Origin: Acidobacteriaceae bacterium
GTDB taxonomy: Bacteria > Acidobacteriota > Terriglobia > Terriglobales > Acidobacteriaceae
Direction: 5' to 3'
DNA length: 64,000 nt
Assembly (NCBI GenBank): GCA_003134655.1
Contig: PLBY01000147.1
Coordinates: forward strand, 74,684-138,683
Shown one piece after another: positions 33,848-42,332 of this stretch. A model generated the notes under the pieces. The model was not told where the DNA came from, ran no database searches, and worked only from the letters and a program-made list of their open reading frames with translations. Numbering within the stretch: the first letter of the stretch is position 1; each line of letters starts with the position of its first letter. Made by a program: the position numbers and the translations under genes.

Positions 33848-35272
33848 TCATGCGGTACCAGGAGCCAGACCGCCGGAGCTCGGTACGCGGGGAACTCGCC
33901 CCTCCGCCGTGGTGGAGTATACGTTCAGCTGAGCCACAACCACTAGCAACAGGGCCCACAGAGTAGGACGGTTGACGTCAGGCACAGCGATCGAGTCCGC
34001 AACAAGCAATCCAACCAAGGACCAAAAGCTCATCTGGAGGATACTCGGGGCACGCCTACCGGGGAAACTCCGAATGATTTTGTACATTGCTATTGCAGCA
34101 ATCACAGTTCCAACGATGCCTACCGTACTCAAGAGCGTTGCAACCAAGCTCGAGGGCCGGGCGCTACCCAGTCCGACACCTAGTCCGTATGTGCTTGTCA
34201 GGAGTCTGATCGTGTCCTGATCAGCCAGGACGCGGGAGGCAAACGAAGTGCCCTGTCCCTTGTTAACCGTCATAGCAAGTACTGCTTCGGAAAGGCTGGG
34301 AACTAAGAGTACAGATAGCCCCGCGGCACCCAGCATCGTGACGGTTACTGTGATCCAACTTCCGTAGGAAGCACGATACCCACCGGGTTCAGCGCGTCTG
34401 GACGGACGAAAATACACCAGCAGTACGAGGAACATCAGTGCAGTTGCGAGATAGCCAGTTGTCGAGGTCGAAAACAGCAAAACTGCAATTGCGGCAACTA
34501 TGCCGAAAAGATAACGGCCACGTCTCCCATGCAGATAAGTCGCAAGTAGACCGCTCGCGGCGGCTGCCAGAAACGAACCCGTATTCATGGGCTCAGAAAA
34601 TGTGGAATTGATGCGGACGAATCCGTCAAATTCCTCATACAGCGTATCAGGATCTGCGTTTGGGTTATTGCTAAGGACTTCGTAAGGGAAGCGCCAGCCC
34701 GCAACCACCGCCAATTGTTGCACGATTCCCATGATTATAACGATTCCAACTGCCCAGCGAAGCGCCTTTGCCAGTGTCTCAGCCTGCTCAGCGGTCTGGG
34801 TAACCAATACCGCAAACAGTACAGCGCAAACATTCAAGAACAGGTATCCAGCCGCTCCCAAATTGCTGAGTGTCCAGCGAAGAGGTTCAAGATTGAACAA
34901 TATTATGTCGACGTCTTGCCGGTCCCGTGGAGAAATGACCGGGGTTCCAGCGAATAGGTGAGGCATCAGGAATGACGACACAGCCGACCACGCTAGGAAC
35001 GCAAGCAATAACACAGCAATGGATCGAGTCGGAGCCTCCGTGGGAGGCAAGAATTTACCTCGATCCCATACGAACCAAAAGAGACGAAGGGCAACACAGA
35101 TTTCCACGAAATAAAACGGTGAGATGCCGAATACAAAGCCGCCGATATCTCCGCTGAACACGGACCCCGCCTCAAAGACCGATGCCACGATCAGGAGCGG
35201 CAACAGCCCGGCGGACCAAAATAGGAGGCAGATCAGCGCCGCAGGAACGAAGAATGCTCCCAAGAGTGTCAC
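33848..35272 (-). CDS. Wzy/O-antigen-ligase-like membrane polymerase
   Basis: A 474-residue integral membrane protein with roughly 11 to 12 hydrophobic segments. A large periplasmic loop (about 190-230, WRFPYEVLSNNPNADP, then NSTFSEPMNTGSFLA) carries the Arg/Glu-rich stretch expected of Wzy and WaaL proteins. Low sequence conservation is normal for this group. It is the only polymerase candidate in the locus, which otherwise has the flippase, Wzz and export parts of a Wzy-dependent pathway. The GTG start overlaps the FkbM stop (GTGA) and has AGGA upstream. Confidence 0.78.
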   Translation of the reverse strand: MTLLGAFFVPAALICLLFWSAGLLPLLIVASVFEAGSVFSGDIGGFVFGISPFYFVEICVALRLFWFVWDRGKFLPPTEAPTRSIAVLLLAFLAWSAVSSFLMPHLFAGTPVISPRDRQDVDIILFNLEPLRWTLSNLGAAGYLFLNVCAVLFAVLVTQTAEQAETLAKALRWAVGIVIIMGIVQQLAVVAGWRFPYEVLSNNPNADPDTLYEEFDGFVRINSTFSEPMNTGSFLAAAASGLLATYLHGRRGRYLFGIVAAIAVLLFSTSTTGYLATALMFLVLLVYFRPSRRAEPGGYRASYGSWITVTVTMLGAAGLSVLLVPSLSEAVLAMTVNKGQGTSFASRVLADQDTIRLLTSTYGLGVGLGSARPSSLVATLLSTVGIVGTVIAAIAMYKIIRSFPGRRAPSILQMSFWSLVGLLVADSIAVPDVNRPTLWALLLVVVAQLNVYSTTAEGRVPRVPSSGGLAPGTA

Positions 35273-36042
35273 GAGCGTTTCCTAGGTCCAATGAACGAAT
35301 ATTCTTGTCCGCTGGGCGTAATGTGAAAGATCTTGAAGCCTGCGCGATTCAATTTTTGGATCGCATCCTTAGTACGGGCGGGGCTCATGCCAGGCGTGAA
35401 GCGATCAAGGTGGTGAAATTCCACTAAGAGCTGATGCACTTCGACTCGTTGGGATACCAAGTTGTCGATAACGGCGTATTCGGCACCTTCAATATCCATC
35501 TTGAGCAGATCGATATGACTATGCCCTAGCTCGGCCATCAGCGTTGGCAGAGTCCGCACCTGGACCTCGACTGCTTGCGCCCCGGTCGCTTCGCGGGCTA
35601 TGAGGCTGTGCGCAACAAAATCAGGGTTATCATGCGGGAAAAACGGCGCGGTGCCATCGTAATCCGAAATCGCGTACGGGAGTAGCCTGAATTCGTCCGG
35701 CACACGCTGACGGGACAACCACGAAATCGAATTCGGAGTTGGATCGAAGGCAAACACTACTGGCAGGCCGAAAGATCGAATCAGCGATATCTCGAAAGAG
35801 ATATCATCTCCGATTCCGACTGAGTAGACAATGCTTTTGGATGTGATTCGATCCGGGCAGATGGTCCATGACCCGAAGCCGTCAGGGGGGCGCCCGCCAT
35901 GGAGTTCCTTGGTGGCATGCAACTGAGGACGTCGATATACATCTCGGCCTACAAGAGCCCGTGCCATGCAGCGGCCGCGGCGGGCAAAGTCTGCCATGGC
36001 AGAAGCGACGGCCCCGGGAGGATGTCGGAAGTCGGCTTTCAT
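35269..36042 (-). CDS. FkbM-family methyltransferase (second copy)
   Basis: A 257-residue methyltransferase. The SAM site is degenerate (SIVYSVGIGDDISFEISLIR in place of DIGAN.G), followed by VVFAFDPTPNSI. The FkbM motif is HIDLLKMDIEGAEYAVIDNL, ending in VHQLLVEFHH. It is more divergent from the first FkbM protein than a simple duplication would give, so the two probably methylate different positions. It lies 42 nt downstream of the glycosyltransferase gene. Confidence 0.85.
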   Translation of the reverse strand: MKADFRHPPGAVASAMADFARRGRCMARALVGRDVYRRPQLHATKELHGGRPPDGFGSWTICPDRITSKSIVYSVGIGDDISFEISLIRSFGLPVVFAFDPTPNSISWLSRQRVPDEFRLLPYAISDYDGTAPFFPHDNPDFVAHSLIAREATGAQAVEVQVRTLPTLMAELGHSHIDLLKMDIEGAEYAVIDNLVSQRVEVHQLLVEFHHLDRFTPGMSPARTKDAIQKLNRAGFKIFHITPSGQEYSFIGPRKRS

Positions 36043-36084
36043 TGGAAATTTAAGACTATCTCTTAAGAGCGAGAGGTTACTTAG

Positions 36085-37332
36085 TCAAACACAGGCTGCG
36101 ACGGCGGGTTTATCAGCTAGCACAGATTCGTAAATCGACATGAGGCGATCATAGTGAACCGCACGGGAAAATCCCGCCCGCAGTTTGCGATTGCCGTTTC
36201 GTCCCCATTCCTGGCACAAACTCGGCCGCTCAAGCATGAAACGGATTTTCTCGCGCAGGTCGCTGGTGTCTCCGGGAGTGAAGAGGAGACCGGTGTGCCC
36301 GTCCTCGATCAATTCAGGAATACCACCAATGCAAGAGCCGATCACCGGTCTTCCCATGGCGTACGTCTCCAACACTACGGCGGGTTGGTTCTCATTCCAT
36401 AACGAAGGCACGACTGAAAACGCAGCCCCTGCGATGTAGTTGCCGAGTTCTTCCCGTGAAGACACAAAAGGGATGTGCTCCACGTTCTTTAGCTTGGTCT
36501 CAATTTGTTCCTTGACCCACGGGCTCAACGGTCCATCCCCGATCAACAAAACCTTGCAATCCAACGGTTCAATGGCCTCCAGTAGAACCTTGACTCCCTT
36601 GTTGGAGTCTATGCGGCCGAAATAAAGTATGTAATTACCCGCGGTAGAGTTGGCTGGAGCCTGTTCTGAAAAATCGATGAAAATCGGTATGTGAGCCATG
36701 CGCTCGCGCGGAATTCCCCACTCTACGAGCTTCTCGAGCATGAAACGACTGGGCACCAGCAGCTTCGACACAGAATTCCACGATCCTCGAAAGTCGTGGA
36801 GGTAGTGGCTCAAGGTGGCCATCAGGCTCGCAGGCGTATTCCAGTAACAGTTGTGCAACAGCAGGTTGTAGTGGTGCCCGCCTCGACAGCGCTCGCAATG
36901 AGAGCCGCCGGTCCGCAGCGTCCCGGCACCACAGATGATGGTGAAGTCGTGCTGCGTTACCACCAGCGGAATGTCAGAGTGCCGGAAGGCATCAAAGACC
37001 GACGGCGAGAGCTGGTAGTTGATGCAGTGTGCGTGCGCCACGTCAGGCTTGAAGTCTTGGAGTAGCCGCTCTAGATTGTTCCGGGCCTCCACGGAATAAA
37101 TGCCCTGAACAAACGCTTTGGCCTTCCGTCGAAATCCGAGTTGGGGCACGTCTGCGTCGGTGAAGCCATCGACAAAATAGCTTGAGAACGGAGATTCCTG
37201 GTTCTTTGGGTGCGAGGTAGAGAAATGAGCCACCTCGTGCCCGTGCTCCATGAGCAGGCCGCACGTTTTGAAAAAGAACGTGTCGGCTCCGCCACGTGTG
37301 TGAAACGTCTTATGAATTTGTAAGACACGCAT
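36085..37332 (-). CDS. GT4-family glycosyltransferase
   Basis: A 415-residue glycosyltransferase from ATG 37332 (MRVLQIHKTFHTRGGADTFF). An N-terminally longer reading to 37542 is antisense-like sequence inside the upstream gene. The acceptor half includes DVAHAHCINYQLSPSVF and a Cys-rich patch (ICGAGTLRTGGSHCERCRGG) seen in a subset of GT4 enzymes. The donor half has NYILYFGRIDSNKGVKVLLE, VLLIGDGPL and PAVVLETYAMGRPVIGS, with the GT4 Glu. It overlaps the SDR gene by 23 bp. Confidence 0.88.
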   Translation of the reverse strand: MRVLQIHKTFHTRGGADTFFFKTCGLLMEHGHEVAHFSTSHPKNQESPFSSYFVDGFTDADVPQLGFRRKAKAFVQGIYSVEARNNLERLLQDFKPDVAHAHCINYQLSPSVFDAFRHSDIPLVVTQHDFTIICGAGTLRTGGSHCERCRGGHHYNLLLHNCYWNTPASLMATLSHYLHDFRGSWNSVSKLLVPSRFMLEKLVEWGIPRERMAHIPIFIDFSEQAPANSTAGNYILYFGRIDSNKGVKVLLEAIEPLDCKVLLIGDGPLSPWVKEQIETKLKNVEHIPFVSSREELGNYIAGAAFSVVPSLWNENQPAVVLETYAMGRPVIGSCIGGIPELIEDGHTGLLFTPGDTSDLREKIRFMLERPSLCQEWGRNGNRKLRAGFSRAVHYDRLMSIYESVLADKPAVAACV

Positions 37333-38251
37333 TGCTTTGTCTGATCGATTCAACGGTGCGCGCAATCCCATCTTTGAGCGACGTTCGAGGTTCCCATCCA
37401 GCAACGATTCGTACCCTCCCACCGTCCAAGGCGATATGGGCGACTTCTCCAGGGCGAACCGGCGCATACTTCGGGTCGCCGCGATAGCTCGCTGCCTCGC
37501 GTACCAACTCGAAGATCTGATAGTCGGAAGTGGGAACTCCACTGCCTATGTTGAGGATTTCTCCGTCTCCTTTTTCCAGCAGCGCAACATTTGCCCTCAC
37601 GATATCGTCGATGAAAACGTAGTCGCGGGTCTTGGAACCATCTCCGAAGATGGTGGGTTGATCGCCGCGAAGCATCTGCAGGGCAAAGATGGCAACCACG
37701 CCCGCCTCACCGTAAGGGTTTTGTCGTGGCCCGAACACGTTCGGGTACCGCATCACGGTGTAGTTCAACTCATACAGGTGTTTGTAGAGGAATAGATATC
37801 TCTCGAGCGTGAGCTTGCTGACACCGTAGTGGCAGATGGGTCTGGTGGGATGAGTTTCGTCCACCGGCACAGTGTCGACTTCGCCGTAGCTAGCCCCTCC
37901 CGTCGATGCGTACTGGAACTTGCGGACCTTATATTTGACTGCCAGTTCGAGCAATCCGAGCGCGCCCACGATGTTGACCCGCGCATCAAATAAGGGCTCA
38001 CGAACGGAGCGGCGAACGTCCATCTGCGCCGCGTGATGGTTCATGATCTCAGGCCGTTCGTCGGCAATGATCTGCTCCATTCCTGCGAAATCCGTGATGT
38101 CGTGTTGGAGGAACTTGGCTGCGGACGGGACGTTTTCGCGTTTCCCGGTTGACAGGTCATCTACGATCACAACCGAATGGCCTGCTCGTATAAAGCCTTC
38201 CGAAACATGTGAGGCGATGAAACCCGCTCCACCAGTGACTAGTATCTTCAT
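37310..38251 (-). CDS. NAD-dependent epimerase/dehydratase (UDP-glucose 4-epimerase-like)
   Basis: A 313-residue extended SDR. It has VTGGAGFIASHVSEGFIRAG at the N-terminus, DDLSTGKREN as the cofactor-adenine loop, YASTGGASYGEVD and YGVSKLTLERYLF (catalytic Tyr and Lys), and SKTRDYVFIDDIVRANVALL. This pattern is typical of GalE-type enzymes acting on UDP-sugars. It is preceded by a strong GAGGAG ribosome-binding site and followed with a 23-bp overlap by a glycosyltransferase gene. Confidence 0.88.
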   Translation of the reverse strand: MKILVTGGAGFIASHVSEGFIRAGHSVVIVDDLSTGKRENVPSAAKFLQHDITDFAGMEQIIADERPEIMNHHAAQMDVRRSVREPLFDARVNIVGALGLLELAVKYKVRKFQYASTGGASYGEVDTVPVDETHPTRPICHYGVSKLTLERYLFLYKHLYELNYTVMRYPNVFGPRQNPYGEAGVVAIFALQMLRGDQPTIFGDGSKTRDYVFIDDIVRANVALLEKGDGEILNIGSGVPTSDYQIFELVREAASYRGDPKYAPVRPGEVAHIALDGGRVRIVAGWEPRTSLKDGIARTVESIRQSNACLTNS

Positions 38252-38307
38252 GATCTCCTCGTTGGCGATGTTTAGATCTTGCGCGCGAGCGATTCCAGTT
38301 CGAGAGT

Positions 38308-39492
38308 CTACTTCTTCCCGTCACGCTCGCCAGTGTGGTTGCACCGAACCTTTTCGAAAGCGCCCATATAACGCGAGGCAATCCCTTCACGCGTGTAATG
38401 CTGAAGTGCAAAACGCCGAGCTTGGTCACCCAATTGCTTCCGCATTCCCGCTGAATCCAGCAAAGCGCTCAATCGTTTCTGGAGGTCGGCGCTCCGTCCC
38501 TCCTCGAACAGGAGACCACCTGGACCCAGGACTTCCGGAATAGAACCGCTGGTTGAGCCTATGCTAGGGATGCCCAACATCATCGCCTGTGCCAATGCCA
38601 AGCCGAACTGTTCTTGCCAATAAGGAACCGATTGCGAGGCGAGCACAAAGATATCGACGCAGCGCAAGTACCGGTTCACTTGCTCGTAGGGCACGGCCGG
38701 CACAAGCACTATCCGTCCCGGGAGTTTTGCCATCCATTGCTCTCGAATTTCCTGGTCAAGCGGCCCGGACCCGACCAGCAACAGTTTCCACGGATAATGC
38801 AGAAGGTTGCCGAGGGCTTCAAACAGCAGGCGCAGCCCCTTTCTTTCGACCATCTGTCCAACATGCCCGATGACGAGACTTTCACCTAAGCCCAGTTGGG
38901 CGCGCAATTCGGGCTCCTTGCCGGGTTGATGTTCGGTGGTGTCAAGCCCGTATTGAGGAAGAACCTCGCATATTCCATTGAACCGGCCCTCCTCCTTTAG
39001 GAGTTCGGCCGCCCGCCGGTTGCAGCACAGAACGGCATCGGCGCGAGGCAGCGAGTAGGCGCGTAGACGCTTCTTCAGCACACCGAGGGGAAAACCGCGA
39101 GGCCGAAGAAGATTGTCAACAGTCCACAGGGTAACGGCCGCCGACGGCGCATAAATCCGCTGCAACATGATCGTTTCCACAGTCATTAGGGCTTGTGGCT
39201 CGCCTGGATCGAGATGAATTACGTCAGGTTGAAACTCTCGCAGGCATTTCACCAAGAGCCGTGGGTCATACAGATAGGTCATGAGAGACTTGCCCGCGCG
39301 CGGCTTGAGCGGAACGACCTCCTCCGCACTCAACTCCGGGTGAACTTGATAGTCCGTTGGTTCAAAGCGCTCGCGCCATCGAGTAGGCACTACGAGGCGC
39401 AAACGAAGGTCTTTATCAAGTCGCTTCATGACCACATATTTCTGCTGGTTGTAAGCCACCAGAAACGGGTGCCCAACTACCATTAGCTTCAC
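38308..39492 (-). CDS. GT4-family glycosyltransferase
   Basis: A 394-residue glycosyltransferase. The first strand is KLMVVGHPFLVAYNQQKYVV and the acceptor half contains DVIHLDPGEPQALMTVE. The donor half has LVIGHVGQMVERKGLRLLFE, KLLLVGSGPLDQEI, FVLASQSVPYWQEQFGLALA with the GT4 Glu, and GIPSIGSTSGSIPEVLG. The GTG start at 39492 is fixed by GGAGG and overlaps the flippase stop as GTGA. Confidence 0.87.
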   Translation of the reverse strand: MKLMVVGHPFLVAYNQQKYVVMKRLDKDLRLRLVVPTRWRERFEPTDYQVHPELSAEEVVPLKPRAGKSLMTYLYDPRLLVKCLREFQPDVIHLDPGEPQALMTVETIMLQRIYAPSAAVTLWTVDNLLRPRGFPLGVLKKRLRAYSLPRADAVLCCNRRAAELLKEEGRFNGICEVLPQYGLDTTEHQPGKEPELRAQLGLGESLVIGHVGQMVERKGLRLLFEALGNLLHYPWKLLLVGSGPLDQEIREQWMAKLPGRIVLVPAVPYEQVNRYLRCVDIFVLASQSVPYWQEQFGLALAQAMMLGIPSIGSTSGSIPEVLGPGGLLFEEGRSADLQKRLSALLDSAGMRKQLGDQARRFALQHYTREGIASRYMGAFEKVRCNHTGERDGKK

Positions 39493-40844
39493 AGAACCTC
39501 CGATGTGGGCACTGGTGGCTCCGGGGTGTAGATGTCGACGACTGGGAGCGCTATTCGCTTGTGCACATGCATCCGGAATGCCACTGCGAGTGACGCAGTG
39601 AAGGTGAGGCCTGAAACGATCATGCCGTAGACCGCGCCTTGTAATCCAAAATGCCTAACCAACGGCACGCCGATGATAAAGGTCGCGAGTGCACTGCTGA
39701 CAGCGGAATAGAAAACGAGACGCGGCTTCTCGGCGGCGCGGATCGCGTCACTCATTGTGTTCCCGATCGCCATCGTCAGCGGTACCAACGCCAGAAGGAA
39801 GAGCATGGGAGCGAGTTCATCGAACTTGCCGGCGTACAAAACATGGATCACTGGACCTCCAACTGCCCGCACGGCCATGGCGAACATCAATGTCACGCCC
39901 AACTCGAGCAGAGCGTATCGCCGCCAGAATCCGAGGAAGGCTGTGGCGTTCTGGGCCGCGTATTTCGCGCATAGTGCCGGCAAGAACAAAAAGGAAAGTG
40001 AGATCATGACTTGCTCGATCGGGGCGATGAGCACATACATCGCCTTCAATTCGCCCACCTCCTTTACCGACAGAAACCCAGCGACCAGCCAGTAGTAGCC
40101 CTGGTGCATGAATTGGTACACGAATGCTTGCGCGAGCACCCAGCGCATGTATGTCCAGTGTTCTCGCCAATAGTGCGGTTCGGACTCGAGAAACGCGCCC
40201 TGTACCTCGCCAACCGGCAGTTTGCGAATGAATGCCAGACCGCCTGTGACCCATCCCAAAGCCAGGATCAGGAAGACCGAGAAACCGTTTAATGCGCCGT
40301 TCTTCGCAGCGAGCCATAGCAGCAAAGCCACTGTGATGCAAAAAACCAGCGATGTCTTGGCAGCCAGGGCCGGCTGACGTATCACATAGAAACATCGACG
40401 CAGAAACCCGCCTGTAAGGAGGAACGACGCCGTCAGAGCCAGCCCGAGCAAAGGCGGGGAGTTGAGCGAGGGCGCGAACCAGCGGAACAGTAGGCATGTG
40501 AAGAGAAGGCCGCCGGACAGGATTAGGCCGACAATCACATTGCTGCGCATCATGAGTCTCAGGTACGTGGAAAAACGCGCCTGATATCTTCCTGATGCAT
40601 AAACGGTAAAAGGTTCGAGTACTGCCGCGCTGTGCAACCCCAGCAGGAACATAAAAATCGAATACGACAGCGCAAACTCTCCGTAACTCTCTTTCGTCTG
40701 GGTGCGCGCGAGGGCAACGTTGACCAGAAACATAGCGCCCGCGGAAAGACCTTGATCTGCCAGGCCGAGGACTAGCTGTTGCAGCCGCCGCTTGGTGAAC
40801 GCGATTTTGGCTAGCAAATCCGACCATCTGCTCAGTCGACCCAT
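39489..40844 (-). CDS. Wzx-like polysaccharide flippase
   Basis: A 451-residue membrane protein with about 12 to 14 hydrophobic helices and a basic N-terminus. The opening LADQGLSAGAMFLVNVALAR, followed by KESYGEFALSYSIF, is typical of the polysaccharide-transporter/MOP superfamily. It would flip the lipid-linked repeat unit across the inner membrane for the Wzy-like polymerase. Translation is coupled to the following glycosyltransferase gene. Confidence 0.87.
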   Translation of the reverse strand: MGRLSRWSDLLAKIAFTKRRLQQLVLGLADQGLSAGAMFLVNVALARTQTKESYGEFALSYSIFMFLLGLHSAAVLEPFTVYASGRYQARFSTYLRLMMRSNVIVGLILSGGLLFTCLLFRWFAPSLNSPPLLGLALTASFLLTGGFLRRCFYVIRQPALAAKTSLVFCITVALLLWLAAKNGALNGFSVFLILALGWVTGGLAFIRKLPVGEVQGAFLESEPHYWREHWTYMRWVLAQAFVYQFMHQGYYWLVAGFLSVKEVGELKAMYVLIAPIEQVMISLSFLFLPALCAKYAAQNATAFLGFWRRYALLELGVTLMFAMAVRAVGGPVIHVLYAGKFDELAPMLFLLALVPLTMAIGNTMSDAIRAAEKPRLVFYSAVSSALATFIIGVPLVRHFGLQGAVYGMIVSGLTFTASLAVAFRMHVHKRIALPVVDIYTPEPPVPTSEVL

Positions 40845-40896
40845 TTCCCAGATTCTCTGTATTTGCGAAAACGAAGTGGAGTGAAAAATTCAAACG

Positions 40897-42270
40897 CTAG
40901 GATCCGTCCGGAACTCTCGGCTCATCCGTCTGCGGCGCAAACCGCATCCAGATGCGATGCGTGATGGTTTGTAACCGCGATCCGTTGGGCGGCGCCCATG
41001 GCATGTGTCCCTGGACCGTGTGGAGAACCTCCTCCACGAATACTTTGCGGGGATCCAGCGCGTCCGTCTGTTCCCACCGACTGCGAACGATCAGCCAAAA
41101 TACTCCTGCCGCAAATCCAAACGATGCGAACATGATCGTGATATTCGTGCGTGGAGGGAAAGAGCGCCGTTCCGGGACCCTGGCTGGATCGAGGACTTTT
41201 ATTGCCGGGGTCTCCTTGGCTTCCTGCACCTTGGCCAGTTCGTACTGCTGGGTCAGGGCTTCGAAAACCGTTTCCTGGATTTTTGTTCGGCGATAGAGAT
41301 CGGCGTACTGGACGCCAAGAAGTGGTAACTGGCGAATCGAAGGATAGAGCGCCGCCGGTGCCGCTAGTCCGTCCCCTTCGCCACCCAGTTTTTCCAATTG
41401 CTTGCGCAATTCCATCACGCGTGCGTCGATGGCCCGCACGCGAGGGTTGCCAGATGCGTAGATCGCTTCCAACCCTTTCTTTTCCGACTCGGCCGCAATC
41501 AGTTCACCTTGCAACTGTGCTGCCGCCTCCACCATCGCGCGGCCCTGTTCCTTGATGTCGATCGCGCTGTTTTTGCTGGAGAACTGGCTAAAGTCGACGG
41601 CAGCCTGATCGAGGTCTAGTTTGACGGCTTTAAGCCGCTCTTCGAGGAAAACCCGCTGACGATGGGCTGCCGATGTGGACAGTTCCGCCGACAGGCGGTT
41701 CAGTTCCTCCACATAGGCTTGTGCGATCGCCGCGGCGCGATGAGGATCTCTGTCGTCGACGCTGATGGAGATAATTCCGCTCTTTCGATCCTCACCGACC
41801 CCGGTTCGCTCAGCCAGATCCTTGCGCGCGTCCTCGTCAAGGCGGTCCCCATAGACTCGTTTCAGGTCAAAACGCTGCACCAGCCTTTCCTGGACAGTCT
41901 GGCTTTGCAGAATCCCGATGAACAGGGGACCTGAACCGCCCCCACCGAGCAAGTCCCCGGCAACTCCAGCTAGGCCGCCAACCTTTCCCGACAATGCACC
42001 CAACATCGCCATTCCCGAACTCGACTGACCGTCGGGGGGCATCAACTTAGCGGTTGAGGTGTAGCGCTTTGGCAATAGGAATGCCACTAGAACACCGCTC
42101 ATCAGTCCGATCAGCGCCATTTTGGCGATGAAGCGCCGACCGTCCCACAACACGCGGAGATGTGCGACAGACCCGGGATCCGCAGCCGTGGCGTCAAACT
42201 GAGCCTTCCCGACTTCTTCGAGCTCTCGCGAAGTCGGATATTCAACCGGTCTAGTCTTTGCTTGGGCCAA
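40897..42270 (-). CDS. Wzz-type chain-length determinant (no kinase domain)
   Basis: A 457-residue inner-membrane co-polymerase. The first membrane helix (FIAKMALIGLMSGVLVAFLL) is followed by KRYTSTAKLMPP, the standard Wzz entry. A periplasmic coiled coil with FLEERLKAVKLDLDQAAVDF and LYRRTKIQETVFEALTQQYE follows, then a Pro-rich motif (VPERRSFPPRTNI) and the second helix. A Gly/Ser-rich insertion (about 85-115) is typical of acidobacterial members. The protein ends about 50 residues after the last helix, without Walker motifs or a Tyr cluster, so it is not a Wzc-type kinase. The TTG start at 42270 has GGAAGG upstream. Confidence 0.87.
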   Translation of the reverse strand: MAQAKTRPVEYPTSRELEEVGKAQFDATAADPGSVAHLRVLWDGRRFIAKMALIGLMSGVLVAFLLPKRYTSTAKLMPPDGQSSSGMAMLGALSGKVGGLAGVAGDLLGGGGSGPLFIGILQSQTVQERLVQRFDLKRVYGDRLDEDARKDLAERTGVGEDRKSGIISISVDDRDPHRAAAIAQAYVEELNRLSAELSTSAAHRQRVFLEERLKAVKLDLDQAAVDFSQFSSKNSAIDIKEQGRAMVEAAAQLQGELIAAESEKKGLEAIYASGNPRVRAIDARVMELRKQLEKLGGEGDGLAAPAALYPSIRQLPLLGVQYADLYRRTKIQETVFEALTQQYELAKVQEAKETPAIKVLDPARVPERRSFPPRTNITIMFASFGFAAGVFWLIVRSRWEQTDALDPRKVFVEEVLHTVQGHMPWAPPNGSRLQTITHRIWMRFAPQTDEPRVPDGS

Positions 42271-42332
42271 GTGTCGATACCTTCCGCTATTTGTTCTACT
42301 GAATACTTAGGAGCGAATTTCCTGCAAGTCGC

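Noticed and set aside
39817..40893. Minus-strand frame of about 358 codons overlapping the flippase gene
   Set aside because: It is out of frame with an obvious membrane protein, is Arg-rich and lacks transmembrane pattern or known motifs.
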